Source: Schlesneria sp.
GTDB taxonomy: Bacteria; Planctomycetota; Planctomycetia; Planctomycetales; Planctomycetaceae
DNA length: 5,170 bases
Assembly: GCA_025353525.1 (NCBI GenBank)
Contig: JANXOO010000365.1
Coordinates: forward strand, 1-5,170
Direction: 5' to 3'
In this document: piece after piece, positions 1-5,145 of the stretch
How positions within the stretch are numbered: position 1 is the stretch's first letter
Layout: every line of letters starts with the position of its first letter
Notes under the pieces: generated by a model
Database searches by the model: none
What the model was told of the DNA's origin: nothing
What the model saw: only the letters and a program-made list of their open reading frames with translations
Made by a program: the position numbers and the translations under genes

Positions 1-212
1 CATTGATCGACAGCGTGTCGACCGCACTGAATGGGGCCGCCACGATGACTTGGAAAGGGGCCGAACCCGTGATCCAACTCCTGGAAACGAATGATCAAAA
101 GGGGGTTCGTGTCGCAAAAAAAGCATTTCAAGCGATCGCAAGCCGCCTGCAACGCGATCAAACTCTTCCAAAGTACTTCGTCTCAATTACTCCGGAATCT
201 GCAACTCGGTAA
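1..212 (+). CDS. C-terminal end of an unidentified protein (cut by left edge)
   Basis: The frame that begins at base 3 (TTG) is open from the left edge and ends at TAA 210-212, giving 69 residues. No ATG with a ribosome binding site lies at its head, so it is best read as the tail of a gene starting outside the window. The residues look protein-like: a hydrophobic and polar stretch, then a basic helical part (KGVRVAKKAFQAIASRLQR) and the ending LPKYFVSITPESATR. The 'MTWKG..PVIQLL....KGVRV' spacing reminds me faintly of the tails of some planctomycete DDE transposases, but I cannot confirm this and give no function. A 7-bp inverted repeat straddles the stop codon, which agrees with a real gene end. 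A chance open frame remains possible. Confidence 0.4.
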   Translation, partial: LIDSVSTALNGAATMTWKGAEPVIQLLETNDQKGVRVAKKAFQAIASRLQRDQTLPKYFVSITPESATR

Positions 213-231
213 ACTATTGACGCGGAGTTGC
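201..231 (+). other. Hairpin straddling the stop codon at 210-212
   Basis: GCAACTC (201-207) and GAGTTGC (225-231) are perfect 7-bp inverted arms around a 17-nt loop that contains the TAA stop. No T-run follows (CCAAAACCGG), so this is not a standard intrinsic terminator. It could be a weak terminator or a 3'-end stabilising hairpin of the upstream mRNA, or it could be chance. Confidence 0.35.
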
Positions 232-626
232 CCAAAACCGGAAATTCGTCCATCGACACTCCTGTCGTTTAACGAACTGTCCCCAGCATACCGCTGGCGC
301 CGCTCTATTTCGATTTCAATCTCAGAACTTCGCCACATCTCAACATCGCAACTGGCAAGATGCGGTAGCTCCTCAGCGCGGGTCAATTTGATGGCGTAGT
401 CAATTCTGTAGCCCGTTTTGCTGCAGTTTGCGTGGCAGAAGGTACGCCGTGAGGAATGCAGAAATTGTTAACATCGACCAGGAAATTGTCCATACGGAAG
501 ATTTCGCACGGCCGGATCCTGGTGACACGCCAAGCCGGATTGGGTATTCTCATCGGAGCTCCGCTCACCGGTTTTCACTCAGTCCGGATACTGACCAGTA
601 ACGCGCGAGGCGGCAAAGCGCAGCGC

Positions 627-666
627 GAGAACTGACCGGATTCTCGGAAGAAACCGGTCAGTTCTC
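627..666. repeat. Strong near-perfect hairpin, possibly REP-like
   Basis: GAGAACTGACCGG (627-639) and CCGGTCAGTTCTC (654-666) are exact reverse complements. Inside them, after one A/A mismatch, TTCT (641-644) pairs with AGAA (649-652) around the tetraloop CGGA. That gives 17 pairs in 40 nt, far beyond chance. No T-tract follows on either strand, so a classical terminator is unlikely. It lies 125 bp upstream of the FHA start. It could be a REP-type extragenic palindrome, a regulator-binding dyad, or an mRNA leader structure if transcription starts upstream of it. An 8-bp alternative partner for its right part lies at 567-574 (ACCGGTTT against 651-658). Confidence 0.7.
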
Positions 667-779
667 AATTCGGTAGAATCGTGGTCGCGTTGACGGATGG
701 AAATGACGCGGTGGCACTTGATCCCAGTGCCGAAATTTAATCGATTTGCAAGATGCCACCAAACTGTGGCGCGACACTG

Positions 780-785
780 AAAGGA
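780..785 (+). promoter_or_regulatory. Ribosome binding site of the FHA gene
   Basis: AAAGGA lies five bases before ATG 791. This favours ATG 791 over the in-frame TTG at 746, which has no such site and would add 15 residues not needed by the FHA fold. Confidence 0.7.
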
Positions 786-790
786 AAACC

Positions 791-1705
791 ATGTTGGGCA
801 AGCTGGTACCGTGTGGTGGAGGTGCCCCGCTGCCGTTGCTCAAACCGAGACTTTTGGTCGGGCGCAATCCCGACTGCGACGTGTCGATCCCCTGTTCAAC
901 CGTCTCCAGTCAGCACTGCACACTCGAGTTCCACGAGGGGGCCTGGTGGGTTAACGACCTGAACAGCAAAAACGGCACGTCGGTTAACGGCCATCGGTGC
1001 GAGAAGCAGCAAGTCGCACCGAACGATATCCTGACCCTGGGCCGACAGCGGTTCGTCATCAATTATCAGCGGGCTGTGCCAAAGATCGTTCCAACATCGA
1101 AACGCGAGATCGAAGAGGATTTGGCACTGGAATTCCTGAACTCTGCCTCGGACGAATCGGGACTTGTCAACGGGGAGCCAGCGAAGTCTGCTGCCATGCC
1201 ATTGATGGCGTCCGCAGTTCCGCAGCGTCCGTCGAGTTCCATCTCAAGATTGTCGGATTTGGGAAGGCTGGTTCCGTGCGGAGGAGGTCCTCCGCTACCG
1301 CTACGGCGGATTGAGCTGGTCTTGGGGCGCAGCCAGGAATGCGATATCTGCCTGCGGTTTGCTTCGATCTCGTCCCGACATTGCCAGATGAATTTTGATG
1401 ACGGCTATTGGCTGGTCGAAGATTTGAACAGTAAGAACGGTACATGGGTCGATGGCGAACGCTGCATGTTGCAGTGCCTGATGCCCGAGAGCGTGTTGTC
1501 TTTGGACAAATACCGTTTCACAATTCATTACGTGCCAAGCGGCGATGGTCCACCGCCTGTCGTCAAAAAACTTTTCTCACAGAGTTTGTTGGAGAAAGCC
1601 GGGTTGTTGAATGAATTCACGGGTGACCGTCTGGGAGGACAATTGCTTTCAGATGATTCCGCCGATCGGCCAAAACGATATAACTTGCTTGAGCCAGACG
1701 AGTAA
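791..1705 (+). CDS. Tandem FHA-domain protein (phosphothreonine-binding adaptor)
   Basis: A 304-residue protein with two forkhead-associated domains, at about residues 2-93 and 157-248, joined by a Ser/Ala/Pro-rich linker. FHA domains bind phosphothreonine peptides made by Hanks-type Ser/Thr kinases. Both copies keep the core motifs: GR (24-25; 179-180), SxxH (SSQH 39-42; SSRH 194-197) and NSKNGT (58-63; 213-218). The two copies align without a gap at an offset of 155, with about half of positions identical, which marks an internal duplication. Each is led by LVPCGGGxPLPL, and four cysteines recur at equivalent positions. No signal peptide, membrane segment or catalytic domain is visible, so a cytoplasmic adaptor role is likely. 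The C-terminal tail (about 249-304) is polar and unassigned. The receiver-HATPase gene follows after 56 bp on the same strand, suggesting an operon. The domain call is firm; the partner is unknown. Confidence 0.92.
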   Translation: MLGKLVPCGGGAPLPLLKPRLLVGRNPDCDVSIPCSTVSSQHCTLEFHEGAWWVNDLNSKNGTSVNGHRCEKQQVAPNDILTLGRQRFVINYQRAVPKIVPTSKREIEEDLALEFLNSASDESGLVNGEPAKSAAMPLMASAVPQRPSSSISRLSDLGRLVPCGGGPPLPLRRIELVLGRSQECDICLRFASISSRHCQMNFDDGYWLVEDLNSKNGTWVDGERCMLQCLMPESVLSLDKYRFTIHYVPSGDGPPPVVKKLFSQSLLEKAGLLNEFTGDRLGGQLLSDDSADRPKRYNLLEPDE

Positions 1706-1725
1706 CCATTTTCAGATGCTCGTCT
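1696..1725 (+). other. Hairpin over the stop codon of the FHA gene
   Basis: AGACGAG (1696-1702) pairs exactly with CTCGTCT (1719-1725), extended by a U-G and an A-U pair, around a 12-nt loop. The TAA stop (1703-1705) lies at the inner edge of the stem. The following bases are CGGAAAAAAC with no T-run, so it is not a standard terminator. It could partly attenuate transcription or mark an mRNA processing point between the two genes. Confidence 0.4.
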
Positions 1726-1751
1726 CGGAAAAAACTACACAACGCCTTGTT

Positions 1752-1755
1752 GGAG
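1752..1755 (+). promoter_or_regulatory. Ribosome binding site that sets a GTG start
   Basis: GGAG, within TTGGAG, lies six bases before GTG 1762. This makes GTG 1762 the best start of the receiver-HATPase gene. The upstream TTG codons at 1747 and 1750 have no site at proper distance, and the receiver fold begins right after the GTG. Confidence 0.7.
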
Positions 1756-1761
1756 TCGAAC

Positions 1762-2673
1762 GTGATCAATGTCCTGATCGTCGATGATTCACCAGTGGAC
1801 CGAGCTTTGGCTGCGGGGCTGATTACAAGGCGAATGGACAGCCAGATTCACAACGCGCAGAACGGTCGTGAGGGGTTGCAACAGATCGAGCGGCATCCGC
1901 CGGACCTCGTGTTGACCGATTTGCAGATGCCTGAAATGAACGGACTGGAACTCGTTACGGCGATCAAGGATCGGTTCCCAAATATTCCTGTGATCCTGAT
2001 GACGGCGCAGGGCAGCGAAGAGATTGCCGCACAGGCGTTGCAACACGGCGCGGCAAGCTACGTTCCCAAACGATGTCTCGCCGCCGATCTCGTCCCTACG
2101 ATGCTACGAGTTCTGGCAACTTCACACGATGAGCGACATCGGTCACTATTGATGCACCATTTGTCGGAAACTGACACGCGGTTCACACTTCCCAGCGATC
2201 CCGACCTGCCTCGATTGCTCGTTTGCCATGTGCTCGACCTGCTGCGTTGTTTGCCGCTCGGGGACGAAACAGAACGTCTGCGCGTCGGAATTGCGTTGGA
2301 AGAGGCGCTCAACAACGCGCTCTATCACGGCAGTCTGCAACTATCCGCCGATGGTGGTCCTCGCGATCGGAAAGTTTATGAGGAACTCGCCAGACAGCGC
2401 TCTCTTGAAGAACCATGGTGCCATCGAAAGATTCATGTCCGTGTTCAGATTTCACCGACGGCAGCCAGGTTCGAAGTTCGTGACGAAGGTCCGGGATTCC
2501 CCATAGCGATGCTGGACCATGCGAATGGAGCAGTTCAAACGAATCAAAGCTTCGGTCGCGGTATCGTCCTGATGCGATCCATCATGGACGAAGTGAACTA
2601 TAACGACATCGGCAACCAGGTAACGCTGATTAAGCGCTGCGTCAGCCTGGAAGACGAGGAATGCGTCGACTAA
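1762..2673 (+). CDS. Response-regulator receiver fused to RsbW-like HATPase_c_2
   Basis: A 303-residue protein from GTG 1762. Residues 1-120 form a CheY-like receiver: acidic pair D8-D9, phospho-acceptor D53 (LTDLQMPEMNG), T81 and K103. Residues 150-292 form a GHKL ATPase of the HATPase_c_2 (RsbW/SpoIIAB-like) type: N-box EEALNNALYHG (180-190), G1 box DEGPGF (241-246) and G2 box GRGIVLM (265-271). About 30 residues lie between the N-box and the next strand; I recall a similar insert in planctomycete relatives. No HisKA-type dimerisation helix is recognisable, so this is probably not a classical sensor kinase. The expected outcome is ATP-dependent binding or phosphorylation of a partner (anti-sigma or STAS-like), gated by Asp53 phosphorylation. 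No STAS, PP2C or sigma factor gene lies in the window. It probably forms an operon with the FHA gene. The end overlaps the convergent ABC1 gene by four bases. Confidence 0.93.
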   Translation: MINVLIVDDSPVDRALAAGLITRRMDSQIHNAQNGREGLQQIERHPPDLVLTDLQMPEMNGLELVTAIKDRFPNIPVILMTAQGSEEIAAQALQHGAASYVPKRCLAADLVPTMLRVLATSHDERHRSLLMHHLSETDTRFTLPSDPDLPRLLVCHVLDLLRCLPLGDETERLRVGIALEEALNNALYHGSLQLSADGGPRDRKVYEELARQRSLEEPWCHRKIHVRVQISPTAARFEVRDEGPGFPIAMLDHANGAVQTNQSFGRGIVLMRSIMDEVNYNDIGNQVTLIKRCVSLEDEECVD

Positions 2674-4112
2674 GCCAACGTCCTTCCGGCGTAACCGCTA
2701 CGATCCCATCCTGTGGCTTTCACTTCTTCCTCGGCGATGGCCCTGATATCGACTTTCGCTTTGAGCAAGTACATGATCGACCGCCAGCCGAAGTTACCGC
2801 GCGTAATCGTAATCACATTGGCGCGCGATCGGCTGTACCGTTTGCGAACCATTTCGCCGAACAACTCGACACCGTGACGGAAGTCCTGTTCATCGCCAAA
2901 GTCATATTCTCCCGCATTGAAACGAGACTTCCAGCACCAAAGACCGAATTCATCGCAGAGCCGCAGTCGATCAGGTTCGTCGTCACCGATGTCATTCCAT
3001 TCCTTGAGGACGGCGAGTCGGTCGTCCTGGCGGCCGGTCGTCAGCGGCCGGTCAATTTTCCGAAAAAGTTCCCACTCATCCCCTTCGAGGGGCAGGATAC
3101 ATCCGAAGTCGAGAATGCCAATACGACCGTCGTCGAGCACAAGGAAATTACCGGGGTGGAAATCGACATACAACATGCGACCGGCGAACATCAGTCGATA
3201 CCATGCGCGAACAAACTTTCGAGCGACATCGTTACGCTCGTCCTGCGACGGATTTGTCGCCATGAATTCGCGAAGATGCAGACCTCGTAGCCGTTCCATG
3301 GTCAGCACGCGTGGAGTCGAGAATTGAGGATAAACTTCCGGAATCACAACACCGTCTTCTTCGTGGAACAGTGTTCGCGCCTGACGTAAATTCTCAGCTT
3401 CCATCTTGTAATCGGTCTCCAGTGTCAGTCGACGTTGCAAGTCGTCCATTTGATCCCTGGTGTTTTCCCAATCCCGGCCAAGGCGCCCCGGCAGGAGGAA
3501 CAAAAACAGATTTCGAAAATCGGACTGAATTGCGTCGGCGATTCCAGGATATTGAATCTTGACGGCCACGTCTTCACCGGTCCTGAGCTGTGCCTGATGG
3601 ACTTGTCCCAATGACGCGGCAGCGAAAGCCGTTTTATTGAACGAAACGAACAGGCGCTCGGGATCGTCTCCAAATTCACTGAAGACCAATTCTCGCAGTA
3701 AGGACCAATGCATGGGCGGAGCATCAAAGTGCAGTTTCTCAAGCGTCTCAACGAATTCCGGGGGGGCGATGTCCGGCAAATTCGCCAGCGTTTGGCCAAC
3801 TTTCATGACGGCACCGCGCAGATAGCCCATGGAGTCAAGCAGACGCAGCGCGGTTCGCCAGTGAGCTTCGGCGAGCAACCGTTGCTTCTCGTCGGCACTT
3901 TTGAACCAACCGCGCAGCCAGTAAAACAGGTACGCAGCAGCGATTTTGGCTTGTAACGTTCCCAACGCCGATAAACGTCGAAAACGGCTGATCGGAATTG
4001 GTCGACTGGAAAAATGATTGGACGATTCTGTGGCAGGTGAAGATGGTTGTGCGATCGCATCGTCCTCTTCACCAGGTAACGCGGCGATCAGTTCGGAAAC
4101 ATTGATCGTCAT
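2670..4112 (-). CDS. ABC1/AarF (UbiB-like) atypical protein kinase
   Basis: A 480-residue ABC1/ADCK/UbiB-family protein. Family hallmarks are present in order: KVGQ (104-107) in the N-terminal extension, the alanine-rich loop AAASLGQVH (164-172) in place of a Gly-rich loop, VAVK with ATP lysine K185, the ExD motif ETD (232-234), the catalytic loop YVDFHPGN with D317 and N322, and DFG (335-337). The first 40 residues are polar and rich in Ser, Pro and acidic residues. Family members such as E. coli UbiB carry C-terminal membrane helices; none is visible here, so the protein may be soluble or peripheral. ABC1 proteins support isoprenoid-quinone or lipid metabolism in known cases. Planctomycetes mainly use menaquinone, so a ubiquinone role should not be assumed. 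The ATG (4112-4110) overlaps the tetR stop in ATGA, and AAAGGGA lies six bases upstream inside tetR. Family assignment is firm; substrate is unknown. Confidence 0.95.
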   Translation of the reverse strand: MTINVSELIAALPGEEDDAIAQPSSPATESSNHFSSRPIPISRFRRLSALGTLQAKIAAAYLFYWLRGWFKSADEKQRLLAEAHWRTALRLLDSMGYLRGAVMKVGQTLANLPDIAPPEFVETLEKLHFDAPPMHWSLLRELVFSEFGDDPERLFVSFNKTAFAAASLGQVHQAQLRTGEDVAVKIQYPGIADAIQSDFRNLFLFLLPGRLGRDWENTRDQMDDLQRRLTLETDYKMEAENLRQARTLFHEEDGVVIPEVYPQFSTPRVLTMERLRGLHLREFMATNPSQDERNDVARKFVRAWYRLMFAGRMLYVDFHPGNFLVLDDGRIGILDFGCILPLEGDEWELFRKIDRPLTTGRQDDRLAVLKEWNDIGDDEPDRLRLCDEFGLWCWKSRFNAGEYDFGDEQDFRHGVELFGEMVRKRYSRSRANVITITRGNFGWRSIMYLLKAKVDIRAIAEEEVKATGWDRSGYAGRTLA

Positions 4113-4720
4113 GATTGATCCCTTTCCAGGTTTTTGTCAGTACCACGAAGCCAGACAGCGAACATGTTCATCGATTCGTCCAACAGGGCGAGCGTCTCGA
4201 TTTGTTTCGAGGATTTATCTGAGGCCCAAAACGCCAGCACGCCCGCATAAAGCGACCAGTACATTTGAAGCCCGACGGGCGTGATTTCGAGCAAGCCACG
4301 TTGGCGAGCAAGATCTGAAACCAATTCCAGGTGTCCGATCCGAAGCTCGTCGGTGTTCGTTCGACGTCCTTCGATGATCGGCGAAAGAGCGATTTCCAGG
4401 AAAGGAAGAATGAACTTGCGTAAGGGTTTCAGTTCACGTAATTCGGACGCAACAACGGCGAACAGATCTTCTTCGAAACTCGCTCGATCTGTATTCGTGA
4501 TGAGAGACTTGCGAGACCGACGAACTGCTTCGCTTGCCAGTGCAGCAACGATCGATTCTTTGGTGTCGAAGTAATTGAAGAGGGTTCCCGTCGCGATTTC
4601 AGCGGAGTTGGCGATGTCTCGGGTCGTTGTTGCTTCGAATCCCCCCGATTTGAATAGTTCGACCGCAACTTTCACGATTCGCTCGCGGGTAGCGTTCTTT
4701 TCCTCGGTAGTGATCCGCAT
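4109..4720 (-). CDS. TetR/AcrR-family transcriptional regulator
   Basis: A 203-residue regulator. Residues about 11-58 form the TetR N-terminal DNA-binding domain: ERIVKVAVELFKSGGFEAT, then the helix-turn-helix TTRDIANSAEIATGTLFNYFDTKESI (reported as positions 32-57), with the typical TGTLFNYFDTKE signature at 44-55. The remainder (about 65-195) is the helical ligand and dimerisation domain, which is variable and gives no clue to the ligand. The start is supported by CCGGAG (4734-4729) eight bases upstream. It is the first gene of a two-gene unit, and its stop overlaps the ABC1 start. Two matching palindromes flank its promoter, so repression of its own operon is likely. Its length is normal for the family. 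Confidence 0.95.
   Translation of the reverse strand: MRITTEEKNATRERIVKVAVELFKSGGFEATTTRDIANSAEIATGTLFNYFDTKESIVAALASEAVRRSRKSLITNTDRASFEEDLFAVVASELRELKPLRKFILPFLEIALSPIIEGRRTNTDELRIGHLELVSDLARQRGLLEITPVGLQMYWSLYAGVLAFWASDKSSKQIETLALLDESMNMFAVWLRGTDKNLERDQS
4119..4125 (-). promoter_or_regulatory. Ribosome binding site of the ABC1 gene, inside the tetR end
   Basis: On the minus strand AAAGGGA lies six bases before the ATG of the ABC1 gene, within the last codons of tetR. With the ATGA overlap this points to coupled translation of the two genes. Confidence 0.7.
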
Positions 4721-4728
4721 GATTTTGG

Positions 4729-4734
4729 CTCCGG
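4729..4734 (-). promoter_or_regulatory. Ribosome binding site of tetR
   Basis: On the minus strand CCGGAG lies eight bases before ATG 4720-4718. Confidence 0.65.
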
Positions 4735-4740
4735 TAACTT

Positions 4741-4760
4741 AATGTGACCACGCTCATATT
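4741..4760. promoter_or_regulatory. Proximal TetR operator candidate (palindrome A)
   Basis: AATGTGA-N6-TCATATT is an imperfect palindrome with 7-bp arms matching at six of seven positions, a size usual for TetR-family operators. It overlaps the inner part of the -10 box and the expected start point of the tetR promoter, so an occupied site would block transcription. A related site lies at 4791-4810 in the opposite orientation. Confidence 0.7.
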
Positions 4761-4785
4761 ATCGACGCGTTTCGCAAGAAGTCAA
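4758..4785 (-). promoter_or_regulatory. Promoter of the tetR-abc1 operon
   Basis: On the minus strand a -35 box TTGACT (4785-4780, five of six to consensus) is separated by 16 bp from a -10 box GATAAT (4763-4758, five of six). The start point should fall near 4751, leaving a leader of about 30 nt. The -10 overlaps operator A, and the -35 sits five bases from operator B. Confidence 0.65.
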
Positions 4786-4790
4786 TTCGT

Positions 4791-4810
4791 AATATGATCG
4801 TGCTCACAAT
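4791..4810. promoter_or_regulatory. Distal TetR operator candidate (palindrome B)
   Basis: AATATGA-N6-TCACAAT has the same 7-6-7 architecture as operator A. Read in opposite orientation, the 24 bp around it (4789-4812) match the 24 bp around A (4739-4762) at 20 positions. The centres are exactly 50 bp apart, about five helical turns, and the two sites bracket the promoter. This fits one regulator binding both. Confidence 0.7.
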
Positions 4811-4830
4811 AATTCTCCGGATTGAGAATT
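4811..4830. repeat. Perfect palindrome directly next to operator B
   Basis: AATTCTC (4811-4817) and GAGAATT (4824-4830) are exact inverted arms around six bases. Its 20-bp size matches operators A and B and it abuts B, but the arm sequence is different. It could bind a second regulator, or be a hairpin ending transcription from the right-hand fragment, although it has no T-run. Confidence 0.5.
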
Positions 4831-4866
4831 GTTCGTTGAAAAACTGAAATGAAACGCAGCCTCAGC

Positions 4867-5145
4867 TCATTCTTTATTCAGGCTTTCTTCGTGGATTTCC
4901 GGAAAACGGACTTGCGGACGCCCTCGATTTCTGTGCGTCGATGCCAAACCCAGGCGTGCGGCGGTTTGTTCGATCCATTGGCATAATCCATTTGGGCTCC
5001 CGTTTATGTGGGACCGATCTTGAAAAGAGAGCCAATTTTGATCGTGAGGTGGGTGCCATTTTGGGTGTCGGATGGAGTTGTTAGGGACCGGCGCGAACTG
5101 GTAGCGCAGCTCGGCGCGTCGGCGTTTTTGCGGAGTGCTCTTCAT
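4867..5145 (-). pseudogene. Probable C-terminal remnant of a REP-associated tyrosine transposase
   Basis: A 92-codon open frame. Its ATG follows an in-frame TGA directly, has no ribosome binding site, and the product is far shorter than a working RAYT. Residues 57-77 read WIEQTAARLGL then AST.R.RGRP, which matches from memory the W..(R/Q)TA.RLGL.ST.R.RGRP tail typical of RAYT (Y1/HUH-type) transposases. The catalytic HUH and tyrosine motifs and the usual NPVRAGLV-like stretch are absent from all three minus-strand frames here. The first 50 residues look unrelated and may be non-coding. It is therefore best read as a decayed fragment in the spacer upstream of the tetR promoter. A meaningless open frame remains possible. 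Confidence 0.35.

Larger units (their letters stand above)
213..790. other. Gene-poor spacer of about 580 bp with several inverted repeats
   Basis: No convincing gene is seen here. Short open frames on both strands (for example minus 568-383 and 386-183, plus 449-601) have no recognisable domain, odd composition and no good ribosome binding site. The notable structures are a 13-bp perfect-arm hairpin at 627-666, a small palindrome TACTG-AC-CAGTA at 589-600, and CCAGC/GCTGG arms at 283-297. The promoter of the FHA gene should lie between about 667 and 780, but I see only weak candidates, such as TTGATC at 718-723 with an AT-rich stretch at 734-747. The spacer may hold decayed mobile DNA. Confidence 0.55.

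Noticed and set aside
361..405. tRNA-like string GCGGTAGCTCCTCAGCGCGG
   Set aside because: It resembles a tRNA D-arm, but there is no matching T-arm (GGTTCGA-like), anticodon stem or acceptor stem in the following 80 bases.
183..568. Two short minus-strand frames (386-183 and 568-383)
   Set aside because: No ribosome binding site, no recognisable domain and low-complexity stretches such as repeated Glu-Ile. Treated as chance frames in a spacer.
449..601. 50-residue plus-strand frame starting at GTG
   Set aside because: Only a weak AAGG upstream, no hydrophobic core or recognisable family, and it runs into the inverted-repeat cluster. Not supported as a gene.
746..790. TTG start giving a 319-residue FHA protein
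   Set aside because: No ribosome binding site for TTG 746. ATG 791 has AAAGGA at the right distance and begins directly at the conserved FHA lead-in.
997..1314. 105-codon plus-strand open frame inside the FHA gene
   Set aside because: Overlaps the FHA frame, which carries conserved motifs; the alternative translation has none.
1747..1761. TTG start of the receiver-HATPase gene
   Set aside because: No ribosome binding site at correct spacing. GTG 1762 has GGAG six bases upstream and matches the usual start of a receiver domain.
2661..3290. 209-codon plus-strand open frame
   Set aside because: It lies wholly antisense to the ABC1 kinase, whose motifs are all intact. The translation has no domain and no ribosome binding site, so it is a shadow frame.
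2917..3327. 136-codon plus-strand open frame rich in Arg and Ser
   Set aside because: Antisense shadow of the ABC1 gene; Arg/Ser-rich composition is typical of a wrong frame.
4856..4886. Possible terminator AGCCT...AGGCT near the end of the right-hand fragment
   Set aside because: Only five paired bases around a long loop, so too weak to call.
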